The notes under the pieces are model-generated. The model saw only the letters and a list, made by a program, of their open reading frames with translations, was not told the origin of the DNA and did not search any database. DNA of 24,259 bases from Amoebophrya sp. AT5.2 (taxonomy: Eukaryota; Sar; Dinophyceae; Syndiniales; Amoebophryaceae), in contig RXOD01004310.1 in NCBI GenBank assembly GCA_005223375.1, forward strand, positions 1 through 24,259. The letters run 5' to 3'. Made by a program: the position numbers and the translations under genes. The stretch's first letter is position 1, and the number at the start of each line of letters is the position of its first letter. Below, piece by piece: positions 1-10,057 of the stretch.

Positions 1-55
1 AGAAATCCCTGCTGCATCTGCAGCTACTGATACTGCAGATGCAGCAGGGATTTCT
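1..55. repeat. Perfect 23-bp inverted repeat with 9-nt loop, in an open exon
   Basis: Arms 1-23 and 33-55 are exact reverse complements and the loop is 24-32. On the minus strand the whole hairpin reads through in the frame of gene G exon 3 as an Ala/Ser-rich peptide, directly after a duplicated GAAGCTAC unit. It may be coding, or the beginning of an intron or insertion whose other end is outside the window. Confidence 0.95.
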
Positions 56-1829
56 GTAGCTTCCGTAGCTTCTGACGCTTGAGACAGTCGGCGCGCCTGC
101 TCGACGAGGGTGCTGGCGGTGGTGGGACGCTGGGCGTATGGATTCGATTCGGGATTGGAAGCCGCAGCAGCTAGTTGCAGCGGCTGCGCCGGTTCTGACG
201 TGGCTTGCTTTCTTTTGCTGGCAATTGATGAAGATGATGTAGTAGTAGCGGCGGCCTTCTGTTTTCGCTTGCCCGCAGCAGCACCTTGTTCTTTCTCCTC
301 GTCGTTCCGGGTCGCGGCGGAGGCCGGCGTCTTTTTCAATTCAAGCGGAAACGCGTTGCCCAGGGTGGCGCGGCCGAGCTGGTCGCCAGCTCGCCGCGCC
401 AGGTCTTCAACCTCCGGCGACACGGAGACGTCGTACACAAAAAGCCTCTTCCCCGACGTCGCGCTCTTCCCCGCCGTCGCGACGAAGAGATACCCTGGGT
501 AAGTAAGTACATCCGATCCGACTGTAAGCGATAGATGTAGATAGAAGTAAGTAAGTACCGAACAACTACAACTAGCGTATTAGGTTTTAAATCCGAACGA
601 AGTGGACAATACCATCGAGGAAGCTGACCGCGGTCGGGTCTTCGTTCAGGTGAATCACGTTCGGCCTGACGTTGGACGAGTTCGGCCTGGCGTCGGACGA
701 GGATGTGTCCACATTTCCGCTTTGTGGAGGTGTGGAGACCATCACGTCCCGTCCCGAGAGGGCGTACAGAGTCCCGCCGTCGCCCAGCACGGAACGAAAC
801 CTAGCGGTTTTTTGAAGATGAATACAGGGAAACGGATATATTAAAACGATCTGAAGATTCATCCTTTGTCTGATAGGCGGAACAACAAAGGCTGTACTTC
901 CCCGCTTCTCTCCCTTCTCGCCCCGTCCTCCTCCCGCCCGCCGCACCACCTCTCCCTCCAGCCATGGGCTCTAATTTCTGTAGCGATGGGTTGTACTTGA
1001 GGACGTCCCCGTTGCCCTGGACGAAGAGCAAGTCCCCCGCATCCGGGACGTTGATGTCGTAGGTTTCCACCTCGGAGCCTTGTTGTTCCTCCACCACGTC
1101 CCGCTGTTCCTCCACAAGTTCGCGTTTATTTTCCTCCACGTCCACCAGTTCGCGTTGTTCCTCCACTAGTCGCGCGCCGAAGGGCGTCACGAACAGGTGC
1201 CGCCGCCCGGATCGAAGTCGATCTGCCTTGGTTGGATCCACGTCGCCGGTTGAAGTCATCTGCCGCGCGTCCGGATCCACGCCGCGGAGGGCCACCACGT
1301 CAAAGTCGGAGGTTGTACTGATATCGTCCCCGCCCAAGTAGTCCTCCCCCAGCGTCATCAGCGTCGCGTCTAGCTCGTGGTTGTTTGTCCTCGAGTCTAC
1401 ACGAGACTGGGGTTGTTCGTCTCCTACAGAGATAGAAGGCCCCAGTCTCCACGAGTGCAGCGCATTGTCCTCGGTTAGCGCGAACAACTTCCGGCCGAGC
1501 ACCGTGAGCCCGATTGCCGGCCCGCTGATATGGGGAACCTGCCGGAAGCGGTAACAGCTGGAGCTGTCGGCAGAGGAGGTGGAGGAGGTTGTTGAGGGGA
1601 GGTGGTTGCTGTCGTGCTGAGGGGAGGTGAGCCGGTCGAGCTCGCTAAGCACGAGCTTGTTGTTACCAGTGCTGAGCGAGCTCGACCGACTCACCTCCGG
1701 CGAACTCGACCGGCTCACCTCCGACGAGCTCGACACGCTCTGCTCCTGCCCGACAGCTATCTGCCGGTTCTCCTCCTGCCCAACAGCTACCTGAGCCGCG
1801 AGAAAGGCCGCGAGAAAGGACATCTTCAT
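1..1829 (-). CDS. Gene G: secreted beta-propeller-like protein, 3' end off the window
   Basis: I do not recognise a named family; the product is described from its own pattern and its relation to genes A and B. The start is an ATG at 1829 and opens a signal peptide (MKMSFLAAFLAAQVAVGQ). A Ser-rich low-complexity stretch follows, then strand-turn-strand units such as IGLTVLGRKLFALTED, HLFVTPFGARL, DLLFVQGNGDVLKYN and GGTLYALSGRDVM. Exon 1 runs from 1829 to about 950, exon 2 is 613-800 and exon 3 is 1-494, open to the window edge. The exon 2/3 junction restores SFLDGYLFVATAGK..RLFVYD, which matches LDGYLFVHASAK..RLFVYK in gene A, so that splice is well supported. The exon 1 donor does not give a clean GT-AG junction in phase with the acceptor at 801-802, so it may be non-canonical. 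Exon 1 also has Glu-rich repeats (LVEEQRE, LVDVEEN, VVEEQQ). About 520 residues are visible; the last blade seen in A and B is missing here because the window ends. Confidence 0.7.
495..612 (-). other. Intron of gene G, 118 bp
   Basis: On the minus strand it starts GTATTG and ends TTACCCAG. The upstream exon ends in phase 1 (GAT G) and the downstream exon supplies GG, giving Asp-Gly-Tyr inside a blade motif shared with genes A and B. Frame and homology both support it. Confidence 0.8.
1624..1697. repeat. 29-bp inverted repeat in gene G exon 1
   Basis: Arms 1624-1652 and 1669-1697 match as reverse complements at 27 of 29 positions, with a 16-nt loop. A further partial copy of one arm lies at 1702-1723, so the region is both an inverted repeat and a roughly 24-bp tandem repeat. 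On the minus strand it encodes a repeated SSSxEVSR-type peptide without breaking the frame. GTGAGC and GTGAGT, which resemble splice donors, occur inside it, so a removed segment cannot be excluded. Confidence 0.9.
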
Positions 1830-2748
1830 TTTCCTGTTGAAGCTGTTGCTGTAGCTGATCGATAATTTATTGTCCTCTCAGCATCGATTTGTGCGACACG
1901 TCCTCGTCCTCATCGTCATAGTCATGTGCATTTCCCATTCCCCACCCCTACGGTCCTCAGGTACTTAATTAAATCAATGGGTGATTCTGATTGCAATATT
2001 TCCGAATCGTGAAAATGGGAAAAATTCTTCTGAGAGCGACGCACCGCAAGCGCAGGGAATTGTATTTGCGTATGGCTTTCCGTTTCCTCGTTTTTCTCAG
2101 CTTCGTCCAAGGTCACGTCATTGTTGTTCTCTCGAATGATTATAAGTACCCCTCCGCTCAACAAGGCCCTTTTATGCTCGCCGCCGCGGCCGGGCCCGGG
2201 ACGAAGAACATAAAGAACATCATTTTAAGACAATAGCACTCCTTCGAGCAAGACTGTGACGCCAGTGCGCAAACCGCGACGCCCGCCGGGGCTAAGAGAG
2301 AAGTTCAAGTTCCTGTTCTAAAAGCTACATTCTCGTCTGGAATTCCTTTCCGACTAGTTCTCAGTCGCGTCTCGCGCCTGCCGCATGTGAGTGTAATCAA
2401 CTTTTTTCATCTGTATTCGCGTATAAGACTGCTTTTCGGAAATCAGGTGGGTGTACGGTCTAGCTAGGGAAACACTCGTCCGGCTGCGTTTCAACAGCTC
2501 CAGCTTGCCACCTACTTAACTTCTCGACAAAGCCTCCCATTCATTCTATAGATACATTGACGCAAAAATTCATAGATTGCGACTTCGTTTACCCGACCTC
2601 CTCCTCCTCCCGGTGTATTAAGACCTTCGTTTATCCGATCCATCCCAGTCCCAATTGCTTCTCCGCCATATATCATCGCTGGCCAGGAGAGGACCCCGGC
2701 AAAAAAAACGCCGCCACTCAGCAACTTTCCCCAAATTTTCCTCTTCAC
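1830..2748. other. Intergenic region between genes A and G
   Basis: This 0.9-kb stretch holds the 3' flank of gene A and the presumed promoter and 5' leader of gene G on the minus strand. Short open frames exist on both strands but none has homology within the window, a convincing start or a splice context. I see no RNA gene. An A-run and T-rich patches near 2400-2420 and 2701-2708 are the only compositional features. Confidence 0.5.
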
Positions 2749-5700
2749 TCAGACGAGCGTGGGACAATCCACCTGTTGTGTGTGCGCGAGGTTGACGTCA
2801 AAAGCGTACAGTTTGTTCTCGTTCCCCCTTACCGCATACACCGTGAAGGCACTGCTATCCCGACGCGTCGCCGCCACTCCCACGATGTTTTCTAAGGGGA
2901 GCGGAAAGACCGCCACCGGATCGAACCCGGTTCCGCTCATGCGTTGCTTCTCAAACGCGGTTAGTTCTTCTCCTGCACCGTTTCCATTGGGACTGTTCTG
3001 ACTCAGCACTCGGAGCTGCAGCTTCCTCGTCGTCGGCGCCCCGCTACCCGACGTAGACACCGTCTGGCCCCCCAGACTCGGGGCCCCTTTCACGAGGAAG
3101 TCGGTTCCGAGCGCCTTATAGCGGGGCCAGCTTGCATGGTAAAAAGTGCCTAAAGTGTGTGGTATTAAACGGAAATTTTAGCCGGGTCCTTCGGGATCGA
3201 TCCCCTATGCTTGTCGCAAGAAGTAGAGAGCTGCAGTATTAGGAACACCGGCGGCGGCATGGGCATGCCGCATTTGGCAAGACTGGCATACTCCTGCGCG
3301 ACCCTTTAGCCGACAAACAATCGCCACCCTAAGTGCCCTCTTCTGCCCTGCTTTCGATCGGGTCATCCTAGGACCATTCTAGCCGGTAGCTTTCACCTAC
3401 GTCCAATTCCAAAAGCCAATCCAAAAGCCAAGGGCTCGTATCCCAACGAAGACCCACCTCCTGCTCCGAAGCCCCACATCAATACGGAATCTCTCTAACT
3501 CCATCGCGCCGACCCCTTCGCGCCGGGTATGAATCTTCGGAGTGCCATCGAATCGGCACTCACCACCTAGTAGCTGCTAACACTCGCCATCCCCAAGTGG
3601 GGGATACTAGCCTCGATATCCTAAACCTATCTACAGCTTACCAGTTTGCTCTCGCTACCATCTTCGCTGGTCCCCTCAACATACGCCTCTTGCAGTTTTT
3701 CGTACAAACCGTCCTTTTCGACCTCTGGCGAGGGCTTGTACACGAAAAGCCGCGATTTTTCTTGCTCCGATTTTGCCGACGCGTGCACGAACAGGTAACC
3801 GTCGAGGTAGGACAGACCGGAAATGCGCCGCCGGAGCAGGTCAGCGGCCTCACCGGTTCTTGTTCTCGGGGCAACAGGTACTTCTACAGCAGCTTCTCCT
3901 TCTGCAGATGAAGCTTCTTCTCGTCCTCGAGCTAGACGATGCATTTTTCCGGCACTTGCTGACTTGCGGTTGCGGATCGTTCTTCTTCTTGTGAGGAGCA
4001 AAGAAGGGCTCGTGGAAGGGCTAGTGGATGTCGTGGGGGAGGAAGTGTGTTGTGCCGGAGCGCTGTTCCACGGCCGCAACGCTTCCAGCGTGCCCTGCCG
4101 CCGCCAGGGCTCCGTGCCGGGCACGTATTTTCGCTTCATGCGGTTGCCCTCTACTTCGCCCTCCTTCTTCGCCCACTGCCCGCCCCAGAAAGGCTCCGGA
4201 AGACCCCACTCGCGACGACGTGACTGCGTTTCTTCCCTCGGCTCAGGCTCGCTGTCTTCGTAGGAGGTGAGGAACTTGTCGCTCGTAAACGGCAGGTCCA
4301 CGGCGGTCGCGCCGTCTTCTTCGTCCTCCACAGTTCGCGTAGTGCCTCCACCTGATCGATCGGCGGAGATTTTCCCGGATGAAACCACTTTCCGCACCAC
4401 GTTCACGAAAGAACTCTGCGTGGAGACAGAAAAAGAAGTAGAGGTTGAAGACGCCCCGGCCGGTAGATTGTTGAGGTGGAGGTTGAGCGTTTTTTTTAGT
4501 GGGTAGTCGTATTCGCGAACGAGCGGCCGGTTCGCACTTCCGCCATCGGTGCCGGCGAATACCCGATGCCTCGCCCCCAGGGAAAGTGCGTCCAGGCCGT
4601 CGGCGTCCCAGCCGCCCGCAGTTTCATCCAGGGACGCGCGCAGCAGAACTGCTTTCTGCCGCGTGTCGTAATAGAGTATTTTGGCCCCGAGTTTCGAGGC
4701 GAGCCAGACCTTGTCGCCGGAGTGGTCCCGGTAGTCGCCGAGGAGCGAGGGGTGCGGCCGAGAAACACCGCGGTCGAACGCGAAAGACAGCTGTTGTTCG
4801 CCCGTGTTTTTTTTCGAGAAGACCGTGTTGTTTTTCAGAAGACACAACGTTCCTTCGAGCAGAAAAAACACACATATCTAAATGATAGATCATAGGTACA
4901 AAAAATGATCGGTACGTTTCCGTTCCCGTCCTCCTTGTTGACTGTGAGTAGTAGGGCTTTCAGCCCCGTGGGCGTGGCGGCGAGGCGCCTCTGCGTCCCG
5001 ACCTCCGGGACAAAAACCCCAGGCGCGACTGCCGGTCCTCCTCCGCTCTCTCCCTGCAGGAACGCCGAGCCGCTCGTGCCCCCCGAAGTAGACGACCCCG
5101 TCGCCGAGGTGGAGAAAACCGACCCCAGCGACCCCAGCACCCCCCCGCCCGTCCCGGGTTGCGGGAACTCGACCTTGAACTGCGTGACGTTGCTCGGCAT
5201 TTGCAGCTCGTCCCACGGCACCCACGACCCGTGATCCGCCGCCACGCCCGACCACGCAAACGACTCGCCGTCATGCGTACCGTTCAGGAACGTCCGGTCG
5301 CTCCGCACCGCCCAGTCGCGGTCCTCCGGAAGAACACTCCGCAGCGCGTCCAGATCCGCGGTCGTCAGAGTCGGCAGCTTCTCCACCGTGGTGTTCGTCT
5401 TGCCGGTGGCGGGGTCGAGGTCCACGTTAGTGCGGACGGCCACTGTTTCCGGCAGGTTCACGAACCAGAGGGCGCCGCGGTCGCTCGTCACCAGGAGTTT
5501 TTTCCCTCCGACGAGCGCGAGGCCGCCGGGGCGGCCCTCCTCAAGCGGAAAGGTCACCGGCACACGCGGAAGCGGCGGCTCCTCGCCCACATTCACCACC
5601 ACGAGGGAAGGCTTGGGCGGAAGTTTCGAACCGGGAGGCGAGGGAGCCGAGAACCTCCGCGAAGAACATACACTATTGAATCTACTTAGTATGACAGCAG

Positions 5701-6276
5701 CCGCAGCGATCTAGAGGCTGCAAGCTGCGAGGCGAGGGAGGCGACCCCAGAGATGACCCGAAGATCCGAGCCCGAGGATCCAGATCATCGGACTACCTAG
5801 TTATAGGTTGGGATGACGTGGTGGAGTGCGAGTGCTAGCCTGCGCCTTGAACTACTTCCCTGATGTACGAGCAGCTCAGCGCTGTTTCATACACAAATGA
5901 AGCCCCAGAAGCCGGTGGATCGATGCCGCCGGTGCATCATGTAAGTTTAGTATACCAAGATCCCATTCCGGGACCGGGACGCACCCTATTTCGGGCAACC
6001 AGCGGAACATCTTCAAGAACTTTTATCGAACGAATTCAATGGCGACTCCTTCGTCTTCGTCTTCCTACCAGGCTCTTCGATGAGGGGTTGGGTGACCTCG
6101 TAGCAGCTTCGTGGCTCCTCCGCGGCCGCCCGCGGCGCGGATGCAGATGCCGATACCCATTGATCGTCGAGCCGTCGGTGACCGGAGGACGTGGTCGACC
6201 CGCGCCCGGCGGCCAAAGCGGTGGTCGACCACGTCCAGACGGCGGCGGCCAAAACGGCCTGACTCATCTTATGCAT
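2749..6276 (-). CDS. Gene A: secreted beta-propeller-like protein
   Basis: No named family is recognised. The ATG at 6276 opens a typical signal peptide (hydrophobic AVLAAAVW then STTALAAG) and exon 1 runs to about 6069 (donor GTAGGA). The second exon starts near 5690, with an unsettled acceptor, and ends at 4916. Exon 3 is 3642-4790 and the last exon is 2749 to about 3149, ending in TGA. The body has repeated blade-like units: GGLALVGGKKLLVTSDRGALWFV, split here as GGLALVGGKK and LLVTSDRGALWFV; KVWLASKLGAKILYYD; HRVFAGTDGG; LDGYLFVHASAK..LFVYKP; and a last unit ending KLYAFDVNL followed by a Cys four residues before the stop. The first blade aligns with gene G and the last with gene B, so A links all three paralogs. 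Exon 3 carries an Arg/Ser/Thr-rich low-complexity insert. The protein is roughly 840 residues and is expected to be exported or on the cell surface. The acceptor near 3150 is out of phase with the donor at 3641, so a small extra exon may lie between them. Confidence 0.72.
3150..3641 (-). other. Intron or intron-exon-intron stretch of gene A
   Basis: The 3' edge of the upstream exon has a good donor (CTG followed by GTAAGC) and the last exon has a TTTAG acceptor, but the phases (0 and 1) do not match. Either a short exon lies inside or one boundary is non-canonical. In gene B the corresponding position holds an extra exon (20267-20574). A perfect 8-bp palindrome with a 2-nt loop sits at 3254-3271. 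Confidence 0.5.
4791..4915 (-). other. Intron of gene A, 125 bp
   Basis: On the minus strand it begins GTACCG and ends ACAACAG; both flanking exons are in phase 0. The acceptor context is almost identical to that at 24010-24011 in gene B, where the next exon also starts with a CT-TC type Leu-Ser codon pair. Confidence 0.75.
6187..6236. repeat. Perfect 14-bp inverted repeat in the signal-peptide exon of gene A
   Basis: Arms 6187-6200 and 6223-6236 are exact reverse complements. They fall on the codons at the end of, and just after, the signal peptide of gene A. Confidence 0.9.
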
Positions 6277-7861
6277 GAGGAGCGGGGATGAAATGGGCGG
6301 GCAATGCGGGTCGACAGTGCGACGCCTTCATCGTTGTTATCGGCGTCAGCAATGAACAATCAATCGATTGACGTGATTGCGGCGATGCTTTAGCCAGCTT
6401 TTTCGTTCACCACGTGACGTGATTCGGCGATGCTGCTAGCTTCTCGGCCCCGCCGACTAGTCGTGTCTGCCCGTTGCACTGTTTTTCGTCGGTTTTTCGT
6501 CGAGGAGAACGAGATGGTCTTCATGCATATCACGCCATCCTCATCGTCCTCCGTACTTCATTCTCATTCGAACTCGTCCGTTGCACTCGCTAAGGCTAAT
6601 CCATCGTATCTATCAGAAGCAGTTATGTGAAGACTATTGACTACGGGTAGGTGCAACTGAAGATGCAAGTAAATGCAAATGAAACCCACTGATATCATTA
6701 GATGATTCAAAAACATGATGTACAAACTAACATGTAGCGTGTCCGTTTCCCCTCGAACTCAGTCTGATTTTTTTCGCTCTCATCCATTTAATATGCTCGT
6801 CTGGTCGTGTCTCGTCACCAGTCACTCATTATCGTTTTGAAGGCTTCGATTGATTTAGAATTACCAAATGAGCCAAGTTGTGGTCTGCAGCTCTCAGTAG
6901 AGTTATTCGCAATCGCACATCGCTCCTCCAACTCAGTCGTCCTTTCCCTTACCCTTAAGGCCTTCAGTAGGTGCGGTTCTTTGAAAGAAATCCAAATCGA
7001 AACTCGAGTGCCCTGGGGCTGTATGCCTGCATCAACAGTGAGCCGCTCGGTCGTGGGGCGGGCACGGGCTGTCTATATGTAGTAAGACAGAACTTCGCGT
7101 CGATCATCATGACCATGTGGCCGTGTGACAGAATCATCCCATGCATGAACAGCCTCCCAATCCAAGCCAGGCAAATAAATTCAGGTCGGGCAACAAAATT
7201 CAGGCAAAGTTCAGTTCAGCACCCCACCACGCTCGAGAAGCGATGTGCCATTGCAAAGCCTATTTGTACTTAGCGCTTCTTGTACTGAATTCAGGACTCT
7301 TGTACACGCAGTCGATCCATGGACGAGCACCCGGTTGGTTCCGCCAGTGATGCCACAGGGGGGCCCCTGAACGGTTTTCCGAATGAGACCGCGAGAGGCA
7401 ATTTTTTCTAGCTCTAGGCATATTAGCTTGGTTGTTGCAGGTTATATTGCAAGTGGTTTCGTCCTCTATAGGTGGTGACGTTTTTGCCTTGTCGCCAGTC
7501 TTAGATACTTAGTCTATTTTCCGTGTAAAAACAAAATCAGTTTCATGCTCAGGTCATGTTTTTTTTTCCGGTGGAATGCATACGAGTAGGGGTAGGCTGC
7601 TCAGTAGGTGCTTAAAATAAATATGGAACCTCGACGAGTGTTTAGATGTACTTGCACATGTAGGCTCTGATAGCAATATTGATCAATTGATTGTGTACGT
7701 GTAGTAGAAAGCTGTAGGTTGTGACATAGTCTTTGTCAGCGCGTCTCGGCGACGACGATGTTGTGGCAATCGCGATGCCATAATATCGGCCGCACACGCA
7801 GTGGTCGTAGCGGCGTTAAAAATCTTAATCTTCAAGCTCACATCGGCACTCCCCACTCAAC
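6277..7861. other. Intergenic region between genes E1 and A
   Basis: About 1.6 kb with no supported gene. It contains the upstream region of gene A (right of 6276) and the 3' flank of E1. Composition is more AT-rich and T-tract-rich from about 6650 to 7760 than in the genes on either side. Open frames up to about 100 codons occur but have no homology in the window and no splice context. I see no tRNA or other RNA gene. Confidence 0.5.
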
Positions 7862-8253
7862 TCATAGTCCGTCGTCCGGGTTTCCGGGGATTATCTGCCC
7901 ATCCTTCCGATTGAAAGACCGTCCCGCATCCAGTTGCGCGTCCGCCCACAGGAGCAGGCCGATCGCCAGAGAGTCCTCGTGTAGCGCCGATGCGTCCGCA
8001 TTCTCCACCGGGAGGAACGTGCGTTCACAGAGTTTGATGTTGGCCGCCAAGTGTGGTGTCCGCACAGCGGGGCAGCGAGAGAGCTGCGCCAGTGGTGTAC
8101 AACCGTGACCGTCTGTTCCCTCACGCGGCACGCACCGATTGATGTCCACGCGGGGAAGCGGGAAACTGGAAAGAAATGTATACTTATATTGTGCAGCGGC
8201 CCCACCCCGTGCAGCTTCAGTACTTACATGTACAAGCGGCGGAGGAGATAAGG
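7862..8253 (-). CDS. Gene E1: small Cys-containing protein, first triplet
   Basis: Unrecognised family, defined by its paralog E2 (12603-13160). The main exon, 7862-8165, ends at a stop at 7862. It is preceded by a clean 62-bp intron and by at least a short exon from 8228; the 26 bases 8228-8253 could be a whole small exon, because they follow an AG and the frame further upstream meets a stop. No ATG is visible in frame, so the true 5' end is unknown. Shared features with E2 are a first Cys (RVDINRC), CTPLAQLSRCPAV, LAANIKLC, LLLWADAQLD, GRSFNR and a C-terminal PDDGL. The hydrophobic LLLWADAQLD segment is too short and charged to be a clear membrane span. It lies downstream of C1 on the same strand. 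Function unknown. Confidence 0.6.
8166..8227 (-). other. Intron of gene E1, 62 bp
   Basis: The minus strand begins GTAAGTAC and ends with a pyrimidine-rich TTTCTTTCCAG, a near-textbook spliceosomal intron. It lies directly before the exon conserved with E2. Confidence 0.75.
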
Positions 8254-8321
8254 CTGTCGAAGGTGACCGTACCGCGAAGGCGACACGGGAACGGTAACGA
8301 ATCAGGAGCAGTAGGAGCCTC

Positions 8322-8363
8322 AGACAGAAACGCAGACGGGGCGAGCAGTCTGCGTTTCTGTCT
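8322..8363. repeat. Perfect 16-bp inverted repeat
   Basis: Arms 8322-8337 and 8348-8363 are exact reverse complements around a 10-nt loop. It is located just upstream of E1 on the minus strand. Confidence 0.95.
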
Positions 8364-8431
8364 AAGATGCTAAGAGCGTTGTATATTTATGCGACTCACA
8401 ATTAAACGAGCGCCGCAAAGTAGGATGCTGG

Positions 8432-8648
8432 GACTCAAAAAAGATACATAGGAAGCCATAGACTTGGCTGCTGCCGAAGCAGCCCCGTACGAGAATACGG
8501 GGGCGATGGGGGATCAACGAAGACTAGACCGAAGTCCGGACCAACCGAAGGGCCCACCCACACAACCGACTCAAAAAAGATACATAGGAAACCATAGACT
8601 TGGCTGCTGTCGTGACAGCCCCGACTAAAAAAAGATACATAGAAAAAC
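8432..8648. repeat. Two 42-bp direct repeats plus a shorter third copy, each full copy with a small hairpin
   Basis: Copies at 8432-8473 and 8568-8609 differ at one position; a truncated and more diverged copy is at 8623-8648. The core is AAAAAAGATACATAG. Each full copy runs into a small inverted repeat: GGCTGCT..AGCAGCC after the first, GCTGTC..GACAGC after the second. The hairpin is kept although its sequence differs. A further small stem (CCCCGTA..TACGGGG) is at 8484-8503. The array lies in the gap between E1 and C1. Confidence 0.85.
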
Positions 8649-8854
8649 AACGAACAGCATTTAGCGTCGCCGCAGCGCCCTCACCCTAGAGAGCAAGGGA
8701 TGAAAACTGGGGGTCCACATATGCCGCTCCACACAGAAAAAAAAAGTAGACGAGGCGGGCAACGCAACGACGACGAGATCGAGAAGCGCACAGGTGCGTG
8801 CTAAGCGACTCAGACCAACGCGCGGGCGTGGGCGCGCCGAGGACGTACGGAGAA

Positions 8855-10057
8855 TTAGAAATTAGATTTCATAGAATAAGGCTGCCATCGCTCTAAAACC
8901 ATAAAAAAATAGTGGTACCGGTCTGGGCTTTCGGTGTCGCCCTTTCTCCCCAAAGCTGCCTTGCTCTCGTAATAAAACCTATCTACTTTCCCCCCCTTCC
9001 CCAGCTCCGCTGTTTGCTGCTGCATCCGCGTCAGTGCGCTTTCAGTCAGCTGGAACCGCCATCTGTAGCATCTGGCTGAGGTCACGAACGAGTCTTCTGA
9101 GTCGCCTGGTGAAATCACGCATTCTACGGTTCCGATCTTGAACTTCCCCCACAACCAGCTTCCAGATACAGATTGCTGTCCCGTCCACACCCGCGTATCG
9201 CGATACCACAGCCACTTCCGCACTGGTTGGTCCTCCACGCCTTCGAGCGGCTCCACCTTGGCGAAGATTTTCCCTCTACGTCTACGGGGTCCGCTCCGCT
9301 CTCGGAACGTGTCGTGGTGGAATGTGAGGTGCGACGCCCGGGGTAGCCTTGTCCAAATACTCTCACTTGTTCGAAACCTGAAATCTGTGTCCAGAGTCTC
9401 GCAATTTGCCTCCGACACCTCCTTGTAGTTTTCCTTCGGGTTCCCGTAGCGAGTTTCGTACTCGGGTGGTTGGTCCAGCTCCGCTTCGCTTTTTGAAAAG
9501 AGATTCCAGCTCACTCTCAGAGTGCGCCGCACAAAGAACTGCATCCCCCCTGACCCTAGTGGCGAGGACGCTGGACAATGCATCGGCATCCCCTGCCGTT
9601 GATGTGGCTGGGAGCTGCTGCCCGCCATGGATTCTGCCACGGACACGGGCTCGTCGAGCGCGTCCCAAAACACTTCCTCGACCTCGCCATCTTCTTCTTC
9701 ATCATCTTCTAGATCAAAAAATCTCGTTCCTTGTTCTGTAACTGTATCCATTGGCGGCCCCCCGTCTCTGGCCACAACTTCCCCCGTGTGGTCAATTTCC
9801 ACTCCCTGCCCCTCGTCTCCTGCCGCTGCCGCGTCTCTGGTTTCCCGCACAGCTTCTTTAACTAATTGTTGCGCCTTCGTGATCGCTTTTCGGAGCTTAC
9901 CGTAAGTGATTTTCCTCTTCCGCACCATGTCTCGCAAGTGAAGGAGCCCCTGTATTAAATCTTGCACGAAACCCGCTCCGAAGTCACGTGGTCTTGCCAT
10001 CTCTCCAAAAACAAGTTTGAGAAGTACGACAAACACCAGCTTGTAAAAAATGCGCAC
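8855..10057 (-). CDS. Gene C1: Trp/Cys-containing protein with hydrophobic N-terminus
   Basis: Unrecognised family, defined by its paralog C2. The open frame is continuous from 10057 to a stop at 8855. The first ATG in frame is at 10000 (MARPRDF), but the preceding 19 codons encode a signal-like hydrophobic stretch (RIFYKLVFVVLLKLVFGE) that aligns with the N-terminus of C2, so the real start is probably in an upstream exon. Then follow an amphipathic Lys/Arg-rich helical segment, an acidic stretch (FFDLEDDEEEDGEVEE), and the conserved region: FFVRRTL, LDQPPEYE, ESIWTRL, HLTFHHDTF, RKWLWYRDTRVWTG, IGTVECV and RCYRWRF. The two Cys in the last two motifs are kept in C2 and could pair. The C-terminal 60 residues have no counterpart in C2. 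The protein is about 380-400 residues, probably secreted, function unknown. Confidence 0.7.
   Translation of the reverse strand: MRIFYKLVFVVLLKLVFGEMARPRDFGAGFVQDLIQGLLHLRDMVRKRKITYGKLRKAITKAQQLVKEAVRETRDAAAAGDEGQGVEIDHTGEVVARDGGPPMDTVTEQGTRFFDLEDDEEEDGEVEEVFWDALDEPVSVAESMAGSSSQPHQRQGMPMHCPASSPLGSGGMQFFVRRTLRVSWNLFSKSEAELDQPPEYETRYGNPKENYKEVSEANCETLDTDFRFRTSESIWTRLPRASHLTFHHDTFRERSGPRRRRGKIFAKVEPLEGVEDQPVRKWLWYRDTRVWTGQQSVSGSWLWGKFKIGTVECVISPGDSEDSFVTSARCYRWRFQLTESALTRMQQQTAELGKGGKVDRFYYESKAALGRKGDTESPDRYHYFFMVLERWQPYSMKSNF

Noticed and set aside
2512..2748. Minus-strand frame directly after the gene A stop with a signal-like start
   Set aside because: It begins with GTG overlapping the gene A stop, has no ATG before the hydrophobic part and no paralog; more likely 3' flank.
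8432..8648. CRISPR-like array
   Set aside because: Only two full repeats with a 94-base gap and a degenerate third, no cas genes, and the setting is eukaryotic.
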